Assembly: GCF_000381025.1 (NCBI RefSeq)
Contig: NZ_KB905819.1
Location: 62,001-126,000 of the forward strand
Reading direction: 5' to 3'
Source of the DNA: Streptomyces sulphureus DSM 40104
GTDB lineage: Bacteria; Actinomycetota; Actinomycetes; Streptomycetales; Streptomycetaceae
DNA: 64,000 bases
Both the position numbers and the translations under genes were made by a program. Positions 22,979 to 31,295 of this stretch are shown here, piece after piece (within the stretch, counting starts at the first letter, position 1; each line of letters starts with the position of its first letter). Below the pieces are notes generated by a model. The model worked only from the letters and a program-made list of their open reading frames with translations, ran no database searches and was not told the DNA's origin.

Positions 22979-24261
22979 GCGAGGCGCAGGTGCCGCAGCA
23001 CGACGGCGAACGGGCGGCCGGGTGGACGCAGACGCGGGGTGAGCGCTGGCTCTCGCGGGCCCTGGCCCGCGTGACGGGCAGCGTGCTGGGGCCGTACCAG
23101 ACGGCGGTCGTCCGCATCGGTTTCGGGACGGCCTGGCTCTTCTTCCTGCTCCGCGAGTGGCCGCACCGCCGCCGGCTCTACGGACCCGACAGCACCTGGA
23201 GCTTCGAGCTCGGGGAGCGGCTGCTCGACTCCAACCACGCGTTCAGCGTGCTGATGTGGTCGAGCTCCCAGTTCTGGTTCGAGCTCGTCTACCACCTGGC
23301 GATCCTCGCCAGCGTCGCGCTCCTCCTCGGCTGGCGTACGCGGATGAGCTCGGTCTTCTTCATGGTCGGGGTGCTCTCCCTCCAGAACCGCAGCATCTTC
23401 ATGGGGGACGGCGGCGACAACGTCATCCACCTGATGGCGATCTACCTCGTCTTCACCAGGTGCGCCCGGGTGTGGTCGCTCGACGCGAGGCGGGCGCGCC
23501 GGTGCGCGGACGGGGGGCCTTCCTTCGGCGCGACGGGTCCCGTGCTCTGGGCGGTCTGCGGCGCGGTGCTGCTCGGGGGGACGTTCACCGGGGGGTTCTC
23601 GCTCGGCTGGGGGCTGCTCTTCTGGGGGCTCTGGCTCGCGCAGGGCGCGTGGTGGCTGCTGACCCGCACGGCCGCCACCACCGGCAACACCGAGGGCCGC
23701 GACCTGATGGATGTCGTCGCCAACGTCCTCCACAACGGGGCGCTGTTGGTGATCATGGTCGAGGTCTGCCTGATCTACGCGACCGCCGGGTGGTACAAGA
23801 TCCAGGGCTCGCGCTGGCAGGACGGGACCGCCGTCTACTACCCGATGCACCTGGACTACTTCTCGCCGTGGCCCGAGCTGAGCGAGGTGCTCGCGGGGAA
23901 CGGCCTGATGATCATGGTCGTCACCTACGGCACGGTGCTCATGCAGGTCGCCTTCCCCTTCACGCTCCTCAACCGGCGCGCGAAGAACGTCCTGCTCGCC
24001 CTGATGATCGTCGAGCACCTCGGCATCGCCGTCCTCCTGGGGCTGCCGTTCTTCTCCCTCGCGATGATCGCGGCCGACATCGTCTTCCTCCCCACCGCGC
24101 TCCTGGTGTGGACCGGCGCACGCACCGACGCGCTCCGCCGCCGGCTCACCCGCCGCCGCCCGGACGCGGAAGCCCCGCGCCACCTGCCGCGCCCGCGCTC
24201 CGCCGACGCGCCGGCACCCGACCCCGCGCAGGCCGCGGACGCGGACCGGGCACGGCGCTGA
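22975..24261 (+). CDS. HTTM domain membrane protein
   Basis: A 428-residue polytopic membrane protein of the HTTM (vitamin K-dependent gamma-carboxylase-like) family. It has about seven or eight hydrophobic helices. The family region is LGWRTRMSSVFFMVGVLSLQNRSIFMGDGGDNVIHLMAIYLVF, and later IYATAGWYKIQGSRWQDGTAVYYPMHLDYFSPWPEL. The C-terminal 50 residues are a basic, Pro-rich tail. Translational overlap with DUF5819 implies joint function, which is not known. Confidence 0.85.
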   Translation: MSEAQVPQHDGERAAGWTQTRGERWLSRALARVTGSVLGPYQTAVVRIGFGTAWLFFLLREWPHRRRLYGPDSTWSFELGERLLDSNHAFSVLMWSSSQFWFELVYHLAILASVALLLGWRTRMSSVFFMVGVLSLQNRSIFMGDGGDNVIHLMAIYLVFTRCARVWSLDARRARRCADGGPSFGATGPVLWAVCGAVLLGGTFTGGFSLGWGLLFWGLWLAQGAWWLLTRTAATTGNTEGRDLMDVVANVLHNGALLVIMVEVCLIYATAGWYKIQGSRWQDGTAVYYPMHLDYFSPWPELSEVLAGNGLMIMVVTYGTVLMQVAFPFTLLNRRAKNVLLALMIVEHLGIAVLLGLPFFSLAMIAADIVFLPTALLVWTGARTDALRRRLTRRRPDAEAPRHLPRPRSADAPAPDPAQAADADRARR

Positions 24262-24312
24262 CCGCGAGGCGGCGCGACGGCCGCTCCCGCGGGGCCCGTT
24301 AGGCTCGGGAGG

Positions 24313-25092
24313 ATGCCGCACCGCCCCGAGACGTCCAGTACGCCCGATCCGCTTGCGCCCGTGCGGAGTTGGCACCGGCTCCGGGCGGACGAGGGCGACG
24401 CAGCGGTGGTGCTCGACGGTTTCCACGCGCTCAAGCACGCGCTGCGCTTCGGCGCGCACGTCCCCGTCGCGCTCACCGAGGACGCCGGGTCCGTGCTCGA
24501 CCTCGCCGACGCCCTCGCACCCGACCTCACGGCGCCCCTGCGGACGCTGCTCGACGAGGTCCCGCCCGGCACCCTCGGCACCCTCGTGCCGCGCGCCCAC
24601 CCGACCGGGGTCGCGGCCCTCGCCGCCCGCGCCGGCGCACCCGCCGTGCCGCGCTCCGGTGCGCGCACGGCGCCGCTCGTCCTGCTCGACGATCCGCGCA
24701 ACCTCGGCAACGTCGGCGCCGTCGTACGCCTAGCCGCCGGATGCGGTGCGGCCGGCGTCCTCACCACGGGCGGGACGGACCCCTGGCACCCGGCCGCCGT
24801 ACGCGCAGGCGCCGGGCTGCACTTCGCGACGGCCGTCGCGAGGGCCGAGCCGGACGCGCTCCCCGAGGGCCCGCTCTACGCGCTGGACCCCGAGGGCGAC
24901 GACCTGCGCGGCCTCGATCTCCCCGAGGGCGTCCTCCTCGCCTTCGGCACCGAGCGCCACGGCCTCTCCCCCGCGCTGCGGAAGCGGGCCGACCGGCTCG
25001 TCTCGCTTCCGATGGAGCCGCTCGTCTCCAGCTACAACCTTGCGACGAGCGTGGCGATGGTGCTCTACCACTGGATGTCGCGGCGCCCGTGA
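24313..25092 (+). CDS. TrmH/SpoU-family RNA 2'-O-methyltransferase
   Basis: A 259-residue protein with a SPOUT methyltransferase domain in the second half. Motifs are LLDDPRNLGNVGAVVRLAAGCG (motif 1), LLAFGTERHGLSP (motif 2) and LVSLPMEPLVSSYNLATSVAMVLYH (motif 3, with SYNLATS of the SAM-binding knot). The N-terminal part is a short substrate-binding domain. It should transfer a methyl group from SAM to a ribose in tRNA or rRNA; the target nucleotide cannot be read from the sequence. Confidence 0.88.
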   Translation: MPHRPETSSTPDPLAPVRSWHRLRADEGDAAVVLDGFHALKHALRFGAHVPVALTEDAGSVLDLADALAPDLTAPLRTLLDEVPPGTLGTLVPRAHPTGVAALAARAGAPAVPRSGARTAPLVLLDDPRNLGNVGAVVRLAAGCGAAGVLTTGGTDPWHPAAVRAGAGLHFATAVARAEPDALPEGPLYALDPEGDDLRGLDLPEGVLLAFGTERHGLSPALRKRADRLVSLPMEPLVSSYNLATSVAMVLYHWMSRRP

Positions 25093-25112
25093 GCCGGGAA
25101 AGGACGAGGGGC

Positions 25113-25143
25113 CCGGCCCTCCGCCGCGCGGGCGGAGGGCCGG
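25113..25143. terminator. Convergent terminator between SpoU and bpa genes
   Basis: CCGGCCCTCCGCC pairs perfectly with GGCGGAGGGCCGG across a 5-base loop, between two convergent genes. Confidence 0.7.
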
Positions 25144-25171
25144 ACCCCGGGTGGTGCGCGTCAGGGAGAGG

Positions 25172-25741
25172 TCAGAGGTAGGGGCCGCCGGAGCGGGCGC
25201 CCGGGTCCTCGCCCGCGGCCTTGGCGATGTCCTCGGGGACGGCGCCCGGGGGCAGCGCACGGCGCATCTGCTCCAACTGGGCCCGCGCCGCCATCTGTTG
25301 GGCGAAGAGCGCTGTCTGGATGCCGTGGAAGAGGCCCTCGAGCCAGCCGACGAGCTGGGCCTGCGCGATCCGCAGCTCGGCGTCCGTGGGGTTGGACCCC
25401 TCGGTGAAGGGGAGGGAGAGCCGCTCCAGCTCCTCGATCAACTCGGGTGCGAGGCCGTCCTCCAGCTCCTTGATGGAGCTGGTGTGGATCTCCTTGAGGC
25501 GGGCGCGGCTCGCCTCGTCGAGAGGGGCCGCCTTCACCTCCTCCAGCAGTTGCTTGATCATGCTTCCGATCCGCATGACCTTCGCGGGCTGCTCGACCAT
25601 CTCCGTCACGGGGACCTCAGCCTGCTCCTCGCCTTCGGCGTCACCGCCCTTCGCGGTGGTGCCGAGAGCCATCCCGTCCGGGCCGACGACCAGGACCTGC
25701 GGGCTCTCCTGAGACGACTGTTCGTTGCTCGGCTGTGTCAT
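25172..25741 (-). CDS. bpa: Bacterial proteasome activator (Bpa, DUF2587)
   Basis: A 189-residue protein matching actinobacterial Bpa. The core runs VMRIGSMIKQLLEEVKAAPLDEASRARLKEIH, ELEDGLAPELIEELERLSLPF and IAQAQLVGWLEGLFHGIQTALFAQQMAARAQLEQMR. It ends in SGGPYL, the HbYX-like tail that docks into the 20S proteasome alpha ring and opens the gate without ATP. The N-terminus is acidic and Ser/Gln-rich. The proteasome genes themselves are not in the window. Confidence 0.93.
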   Translation of the reverse strand: MTQPSNEQSSQESPQVLVVGPDGMALGTTAKGGDAEGEEQAEVPVTEMVEQPAKVMRIGSMIKQLLEEVKAAPLDEASRARLKEIHTSSIKELEDGLAPELIEELERLSLPFTEGSNPTDAELRIAQAQLVGWLEGLFHGIQTALFAQQMAARAQLEQMRRALPPGAVPEDIAKAAGEDPGARSGGPYL

Positions 25742-25826
25742 ACCCACCATTCTGCAACGCCCCGACCCTCCCGTGCCCGGCAACCCCGGCACCGGGTGGC
25801 CGCCCGCGGTCGGTGCGGCGTGTGCG

Positions 25827-26636
25827 TCAGCCGCGGCGGAGCCGGTAGCCGAGGAAGCCGAGGCCGAGGCCGATGAGGCCGAGCCCGGCGCCGAGCGACA
25901 GGACGGGGAAGACCTGGCGGCCGGCGTGGGCGCGGGTGCCGGGGACGGCGCCGGCCTCCTCCGCCTCGTGCGAGGGAAGGGGAGCCCGGGAGGCGTCCTC
26001 CGGTTTCGCTGCTGGCGAACTCGGTTGCCTGCGGGGGGAGTCGGAGTGCTTGCGCGGGTGGTCGGCGTCGCGCCGCTCGTCCGCGCCGGGCTTCCGGGGC
26101 TTCGGGGTGCGGTCCTTGGAGGGCTCGGGTGCGTGGTGGGGCTGCGGGTCCCGTGCGTCCGAAACGGGTGGCCGCGCGGTCGTCTCCCGGCGGGGCGCCA
26201 CCCCCGGGGTGCCGATCGCCTCGCGCGCCTGCTTCTCCGCTTCCCTGGCGAGGCGTTCACCCTTCTTCCGCGCCGCGTCCGCGAGCCGACGCGCCTCCTC
26301 CTGCGCCGAGTGCGCGGGCGCATCGCCGGAGCCGCCGGGGTGTCCCCCGGGGTGCGGCGCCTCGGCGGCGGGCGGGAGGCCGGTCGGCAGCGCGGTGGTC
26401 GGCAGGCGGCCCGGCCACTGCTGCGCACTGCCGGCCTCGCTCGGACCCGGGTCGCGGTCGTACGGGCCGGGGGCGGAGGGGCCGGGGGCCGCGGCGGTCG
26501 GGCTCGCCTGCGCAGGCGTCGCGGTCGCCGCTGCGGGGACGGCGACGGCGGTACAGACGAGGAGGGAAAGGAGGGTGTCGCGGAGGGAGCTGAGCCCTGG
26601 GCGGCGGCCGGTTTCTGCATGGCGAGCGTGTCCCAC
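25827..26636 (-). CDS. Secreted, Pro/charged-rich protein with C-terminal membrane anchor (hypothetical)
   Basis: A 269-residue protein with a signal peptide-like N-terminus (basic MGHARHAETGRRPGL, then a hydrophobic TLLSLLVCTAVAVPAAATATPAQA). A long disordered Pro/Ala/Arg-rich middle contains a short charged helix (EEARRLADAARKKGERLAREAEKQAREA). A C-terminal hydrophobic segment (FPVLSLGAGLGLIGLGLGFLGY) ends in RLRRG. This signal-linker-helix-basic-tail plan resembles wall-spanning or membrane-anchored surface proteins. There is no sortase LPxTG motif. Function unknown. Confidence 0.65.
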   Translation of the reverse strand: MGHARHAETGRRPGLSSLRDTLLSLLVCTAVAVPAAATATPAQASPTAAAPGPSAPGPYDRDPGPSEAGSAQQWPGRLPTTALPTGLPPAAEAPHPGGHPGGSGDAPAHSAQEEARRLADAARKKGERLAREAEKQAREAIGTPGVAPRRETTARPPVSDARDPQPHHAPEPSKDRTPKPRKPGADERRDADHPRKHSDSPRRQPSSPAAKPEDASRAPLPSHEAEEAGAVPGTRAHAGRQVFPVLSLGAGLGLIGLGLGFLGYRLRRG

Positions 26637-26782
26637 GGCTGCGACCTTCCCGAGCCGGGCGGTGCACTGTCGCCACCAGCGTCACATGGCGCAAGGATTC
26701 CGGCATTTCGGGCGTAAATCCCACAAGTGTGTTCCGTGCAGCCGACCGGTCCCGAGCCGGGAGGCGGCCCGCCACGGGTCGG

Positions 26783-27769
26783 TCACGTCGTCAGGAGGAG
26801 CTTGCCGAAGTGGCCGCCCCGCTCCAGCGCGAGGTGCGCGTCGGCCGCCTCGCTCATCGGGAACGTGCGGTCGATGATCGGGGAGACCTCGCCGGCGGCG
26901 AGGAGCGGCCAGACGTGCTCGCGTACCGCGGCGACGATCGCGGCCTTCTCCTCCGGAGGCCGGCCGCGGAGCGAAGTCGCCGCCACCGAGGCGCGCTTGG
27001 TGAGCAGCGCGCCGAGGTCGAGCTCGGCCTTGCGGCCGCCCTGCATGCCGATGACGACGAGGCGGCCCCCGGTCGCGAGCACCCGCACGTTCGGCCCCAG
27101 GTACTTGGCGCCCATGATGTCGAGGACGACGTCGGCCCCCCGGCCCGAGGTGGCCTCCCGCACCTCCTCGACGAAATCCTGCTCCCGGTAGTTGACGAGG
27201 ACCTCGGCGCCGAGCTCCCTGCACCTCTCCAGCCCTTCGGGCGTCCCCGCCGTGACGGCGACGCGGGCGCCGAACGCCGTCGCAAGCTGCACCGCCATGG
27301 TGCCGATTCCGCTCGCGCCACCGTGCACGAGCAGCGTCTCGCCGTGCCGGAGCGCCGCGGCCTGGAAGACGTTCGACCAGACGGTGCAGACCACCTCGGG
27401 CAGCGCCGCCGCCTGCACCGTCTCCAACCCGTCGGGTACGGGCAGCAGTTGGCCCGCCGGAACGGCCACCTGCTGCGCGTACCCGCCGCCGCCGAGGAGG
27501 GCGCAGACCTCGTCGCCCACCGACCAGTCCGTCACGCCCTCGCCGAGCGCGGCGACGCGTCCCGCGCACTCCAGGCCCGGGTAGGGGCTGATGCCGGGCG
27601 GCGGGTCGTAGAACCCCTGGCGCTGGAGCAGGTCGGCCCGGTTGACGGCGCTCGCGGCGACGTCGACGAGCACCTCGCCGGGGCCCGGCTCGGGTGCGGG
27701 CACCTCGTCCCAGACGAGTGCCTCGGGGCCGCCGGGCTCGGGGATGGTGATGGCATACATGGCACACAT
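26783..27769 (-). CDS. NAD(P)H-quinone oxidoreductase, zinc-independent MDR family (PIG3-like)
   Basis: A 328-residue medium-chain dehydrogenase/reductase. It shows VPAPEPGPGEVLVDVAASAVNRADLLQRQGFYDPPPG near the N-terminus, the quinone oxidoreductase fingerprint LLVHGGASGIGTMAVQLA and the nucleotide-binding stretch that follows. Zinc ligands of alcohol dehydrogenases are absent. It would reduce quinones with NADPH. Start at ATG 27769 (MCAMYAITIPE) rather than further upstream, because no similarity or RBS supports the extension. It is a single gene. Confidence 0.9.
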   Translation of the reverse strand: MCAMYAITIPEPGGPEALVWDEVPAPEPGPGEVLVDVAASAVNRADLLQRQGFYDPPPGISPYPGLECAGRVAALGEGVTDWSVGDEVCALLGGGGYAQQVAVPAGQLLPVPDGLETVQAAALPEVVCTVWSNVFQAAALRHGETLLVHGGASGIGTMAVQLATAFGARVAVTAGTPEGLERCRELGAEVLVNYREQDFVEEVREATSGRGADVVLDIMGAKYLGPNVRVLATGGRLVVIGMQGGRKAELDLGALLTKRASVAATSLRGRPPEEKAAIVAAVREHVWPLLAAGEVSPIIDRTFPMSEAADAHLALERGGHFGKLLLTT

Positions 27770-27821
27770 GGCCCCGACGCTACCGCGCACGCCGGGCCGG
27801 AGCCGTCCGCCTGCCGGGCGC

Positions 27822-28871
27822 TCAGTCCTCGATGGTCGTGGGCGGTGCGGGGGCGGCCCGCTGGATGGCCACGACCCGGTCGGTGAGCTGGAGTTGGGCG
27901 GCCTCCGGATCGTCGAAGGAGAGGACGCGGTGGCCGCGGACGACGGCGACGACGAGGTCGGCCGTCTCCCGCGGCGAGCGGCCGGCCTCCGCCCGGGTGA
28001 CGGGGCGCTCCTTGAGCGCGAGACCGGTGTCCCGCTGGATGAGGTCCTCCAAAACGGAGCTGGCGTACGGGCTCAGCATCGCGGCGCCCAAGAGGCGCCC
28101 GGCGGCGCTGGCGCTGGTGACGACGGCGTCGGCGCCCGACTGCCGCAGCAGCGAGGCGTTCTCCTCCTCGCGGACCGCGGCGACGATCTTGACGCGCGGG
28201 TTGAGCTGCCGCGCCGTCAGCGTCACCAGCACCGCCGTGTCGTCGCGCTGGGGCGCCACCACGATCTGCTTCGCGCGCTGCGTCTCCGCGCGCAGGAGGA
28301 CGTCGCTGCGGGTGCCGTCGCCGACGACGCCCGCGTATCCCTCGGAGTTGGCGATCTTCATCACCTGGCTGCTGGGGTCGATGAGGACGATCCGGTCCTT
28401 GGCCATGCCGGTCGCCAGCAGCGTCTCCGTCGCCGACCTCCCCTTGGTGCCGAAACCGACGACGACGGTGTGGTCGCGCATGGCGGACCTCCAGCGGGCC
28501 TGGCGCCACTGCTCGCGGGTGCGGTCGGTGAGCGCTTCGAGCGTGGTGCCGATGAGGATGATCAGGAAGAGGACCCGGAAGGGCGTCACCACCAGCGCGT
28601 TGACGAGGCGGGCCGAGTCGGTGGCGGGGGCGATGTCGCCGTAGCCGGTGGTGGAGAGGGTGACGGTGGCGTAGTAGAGGCAGTCGAGGAACGAGAGGCT
28701 GCCGCCGTTGTCGTCCCGGTAGCCGTCGCGGTCGAGGTAGACCACGACCACCGTCGCCGCCAGCACCAGCAGCGCCGCGAGGAGCCGCCGCGCCACCTGC
28801 CGCAGCGGGGAGACCTCGGGGCGCGGCAGCATCACCTGGCGCTGGCCGGTGTCGCCCGCCGCCTTCTTCAC
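27822..28871 (-). CDS. Two-TM potassium channel with RCK (TrkA-N) domain
   Basis: A 349-residue protein. Two transmembrane helices flank a pore loop with the selectivity filter TTGYGD (residues about 57-75: YYATVTLSTTGYGDIAPATD). A cytosolic RCK domain follows, starting HTVVVGFGTKGRSATETLL with the G-x-G-x-x-G/S NAD-like motif, then TrkA-C-like sequence at the end. It is a K+ channel gated by cytoplasmic ligands. The GTG start at 28871 overlaps the moeA stop (GTGA), so it is translationally coupled to moeA, an unusual pair. Confidence 0.88.
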   Translation of the reverse strand: MKKAAGDTGQRQVMLPRPEVSPLRQVARRLLAALLVLAATVVVVYLDRDGYRDDNGGSLSFLDCLYYATVTLSTTGYGDIAPATDSARLVNALVVTPFRVLFLIILIGTTLEALTDRTREQWRQARWRSAMRDHTVVVGFGTKGRSATETLLATGMAKDRIVLIDPSSQVMKIANSEGYAGVVGDGTRSDVLLRAETQRAKQIVVAPQRDDTAVLVTLTARQLNPRVKIVAAVREEENASLLRQSGADAVVTSASAAGRLLGAAMLSPYASSVLEDLIQRDTGLALKERPVTRAEAGRSPRETADLVVAVVRGHRVLSFDDPEAAQLQLTDRVVAIQRAAPAPPTTIED

Positions 28872-30310
28872 CACGGCAGGCCCAGCAGCTCCACCACCGC
28901 GCCGGCGGCTGCTCCCCCCGGCGGGACGACGGCGAGCGCGGAGGCAGAGGCGATGCCGCGGAGCATCGCGGGACCCGAGAAGTGCACCGGACGCACGGCG
29001 GCCACGCCCACCTCGGGCGTCTCGGTACGCACCGGCACCAGGCGGGTCTCCTCGCCCCTGCCCGGCACGTCCTCGGCGAGCGGCGCCGAGGCGGGACGCA
29101 GCGCGGGCGCGGCGGCGGACCCCGGTCCGACGGCGAGGACGCCGGTGAGCGCGAACGGGTCGAGCAGGTCGGACTGTTCGGGGCTGTCGGCGCTGCGGGG
29201 GCCGCGGCCCGAGAGGGTGCGCAGCAGCGGTTCGGCGAGGGTGAGGAGGGCGGCGAGGGCCGCGAAGGGGTTGCCGGGGAGTCCGACGAGGTGGCGGGGG
29301 CGCTCGGCGTCGGGCGCGTCGAGCGCGGCGAGGAGCATCGGGTGCCCCGGGCGTACGCGGACCCCGTCGACGAGGGTGCGGGCGCCCAACTGCTCCAGTA
29401 CGGGCCGCAGCCGGTCGGCCGGGCCCGCCGCCGTGCCGCCTGTCGTGACGACGAGGTCGGCCGTGGAGGTGGCCACCGCCTCGTGGAGCGCCTCCGCGTC
29501 GTCGCCCAGGCGGCGGGTGACGAGCACCTCGGCGCCGAGGAGGCCGAGCCACGGGCCGACCATCGGGCCGAGCGCGTCCCTGATGCGGCCGCCCGTCGGG
29601 AGGCCGCGGTGGAGGAGTTCGTCGCCGAGGACGAGCACCTCGACACGGGGGCGCCGCACGACCTCGACGCGGTCGTACCCGGCAGCCGCCGCGAGCCCGA
29701 GCACCGGCGGGGTGACGGGGTGGCGGTCCGCGAGGAGGCGGTCGCCCGTGCGGCACTCCTGGCCGCGCGGGCGGATGTCGGTGCCCGGCTGGGGTTGCGC
29801 GGCGGAGTGCAGCCGCGTGCCGTCGAGCTCCGCGCGCTCGCTGCGCAGCACGGCTCCCGCGCCCGGGGGCAGCCGGGCGCCCGTGGCGATGCGTACGGCC
29901 TCGCCGTCGGTGAGCGCGGGCGGTTCCGCCGTTCCGCCGGCGAGGACGCCCGGCTCGTCCGGCGGGGCCACCGGCTCCCACGGCCCGGGGCCTGCGACGG
30001 CCCAGCCGTCCATCGCCGAGGTGTCGAAGGGTGGGAGGTCCGTGAGCGCCGTGAGCGGGGCGGCGAGGGTGTGCCCGAGCGCGTCCTCCAGCGGCAGGGT
30101 GACGGTGGGGAGCGGGCCGGCGGCGCGGGCGGCGAGGGCGCGGGCCTGCGGCCAGTCGAGCGCGGAGGCGTGGCCGCGGCGCTCGTTCCCGCCCGCGGAC
30201 TCGCCGTGCGCGCGGGGCTCGGGTGCGCTCCCCTCGCGGTGCGTATCGGGCTCTCTGCGGCCCCAGTTGGCGAGGGCGATCGCCTCGTCGAGTTCGTCGG
30301 AGCCGCTCAT
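28868..30310 (-). CDS. moeA: Molybdopterin molybdenumtransferase MoeA
   Basis: A 480-residue MoeA-family protein that inserts molybdate into adenylated molybdopterin. Motifs are LPPFDTSAMDGWAV near residue 90, GEAVRIATGARLPPGAGAV, the MoCF domain VVTTGGTAAGPADRLRPVLEQLGA and LVGLPGNPFAALAALL. The first 45 residues are a charged extension. Overlap with the next upstream gene (ATGA) makes a two-gene cofactor operon with the MobA-like protein, followed by the K+ channel. Confidence 0.9.
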   Translation of the reverse strand: MSGSDELDEAIALANWGRREPDTHREGSAPEPRAHGESAGGNERRGHASALDWPQARALAARAAGPLPTVTLPLEDALGHTLAAPLTALTDLPPFDTSAMDGWAVAGPGPWEPVAPPDEPGVLAGGTAEPPALTDGEAVRIATGARLPPGAGAVLRSERAELDGTRLHSAAQPQPGTDIRPRGQECRTGDRLLADRHPVTPPVLGLAAAAGYDRVEVVRRPRVEVLVLGDELLHRGLPTGGRIRDALGPMVGPWLGLLGAEVLVTRRLGDDAEALHEAVATSTADLVVTTGGTAAGPADRLRPVLEQLGARTLVDGVRVRPGHPMLLAALDAPDAERPRHLVGLPGNPFAALAALLTLAEPLLRTLSGRGPRSADSPEQSDLLDPFALTGVLAVGPGSAAAPALRPASAPLAEDVPGRGEETRLVPVRTETPEVGVAAVRPVHFSGPAMLRGIASASALAVVPPGGAAAGAVVELLGLPW

Positions 30311-31236
30311 CGTTCCTCCGCTCGCCTCTCGGTCCCGTCCTCCTCGGCCGCCCAACGCTGTGCGAGCGCCGTCGCCTTGCGCACCGCCTCGCGCACGTCC
30401 TCCTCGGTGCCGCCCGCGTTGGCGGCCGCGTAACCGACGAGGAAGGCGGTGAGCGGGGCCGCGGGGCGCGCGACGCCGTGCGCGGCGTCGCGGGCGAGGT
30501 CGAGGAGCGCCGTCGTGAGGCCCGGTGGGGCGGAGTCGGTGGCGTCCTTGGGGCCCTCGGTGTCGAGTTCGACGCCGAGTTCGGCTTTGGCTGCGGTCAT
30601 CCATTCGGTCAGCACGGTGCCATGCTCCCTGATCGCGGTACGGGCGCGGACGACGTCCTCCCAGGTGTCGCAGTCGAAGGCGGCGCCGGGGCGCGGGCCC
30701 TCGTCGGGTACGCGGCGCAGCGACAGCTCCGGCAGGAGCAGCCGGAGCGGGAGGCCGGAGAGCGCACCGTACTCCGTCCTGAGCAGGGCGAGTTCACGCC
30801 GGAGCGGATCGCTCCGGTAGACGGCGAGGAGCGGCTGGTCGCGGCCTTCCGCGTGCACCAGCGCGCCCTCGGCGCCGGCTTCACCGGCCGCCGCGAGGAG
30901 GGCGCGCACGGTGGCGCGGGTGACGAAGGGGAGGTCGGCGGAGAGAACGAGCAGCAGCGGCGCCGTGGTGCGGCGGAGCCCGGCGTCGAGCGCCGCGAGC
31001 GGGCCCAGGCCCTCGGCGCCGCTCGGGCTCTCGCTGGTGAAGTCGACGGCGCGCGCGGTGGGCCGGCGCGGGCCGACGACGACGGTGCGCGCGGCGTCGG
31101 TGCAGGAGCCCAGGGCGCGGTCGAGGAGGGTGCGTCCGCCGACGGTGAGCGCCGGCTTGTCGGCGCCGCCGAGGCGGCGTGCGCCGCCGCCGGCGAGCAC
31201 GACCGCGTCGTAGGGAGGGCAGGGGCGTTGGCTCAC
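30307..31236 (-). CDS. MobA-like NTP transferase fused to a DUF6457-type domain
   Basis: A 309-residue protein. The N-terminal 200 residues are a MobA-like nucleotidyltransferase: DAVVLAGGGARRLGGADKPALTVGGRTLLDRAL, and LLVLSADLPFVT. This would attach GMP to molybdopterin to form the guanine dinucleotide cofactor. The last 95 residues (TVLTEWMTAAKAELGVEL... PLTAFLVGYAAANAGGTEEDVREAVRKATALAQRW) form a small helical domain that is usually a separate DUF6457 protein. The coupling to moeA supports a molybdenum cofactor role. Confidence 0.87.
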   Translation of the reverse strand: MSQRPCPPYDAVVLAGGGARRLGGADKPALTVGGRTLLDRALGSCTDAARTVVVGPRRPTARAVDFTSESPSGAEGLGPLAALDAGLRRTTAPLLLVLSADLPFVTRATVRALLAAAGEAGAEGALVHAEGRDQPLLAVYRSDPLRRELALLRTEYGALSGLPLRLLLPELSLRRVPDEGPRPGAAFDCDTWEDVVRARTAIREHGTVLTEWMTAAKAELGVELDTEGPKDATDSAPPGLTTALLDLARDAAHGVARPAAPLTAFLVGYAAANAGGTEEDVREAVRKATALAQRWAAEEDGTERRAEER

Positions 31237-31295
31237 GCTTCGAGCCTACGGAGGGTGCGGCGGCGCCGTCACGACGGGTGCGGCGCCGCCGCCGT

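Noticed and set aside
22723..24600. Large minus-strand frame opposite the HTTM and SpoU genes
   Set aside because: It is antisense to two well-supported genes and its composition (Arg, Pro, Gly, Glu) is typical of a mirror frame.
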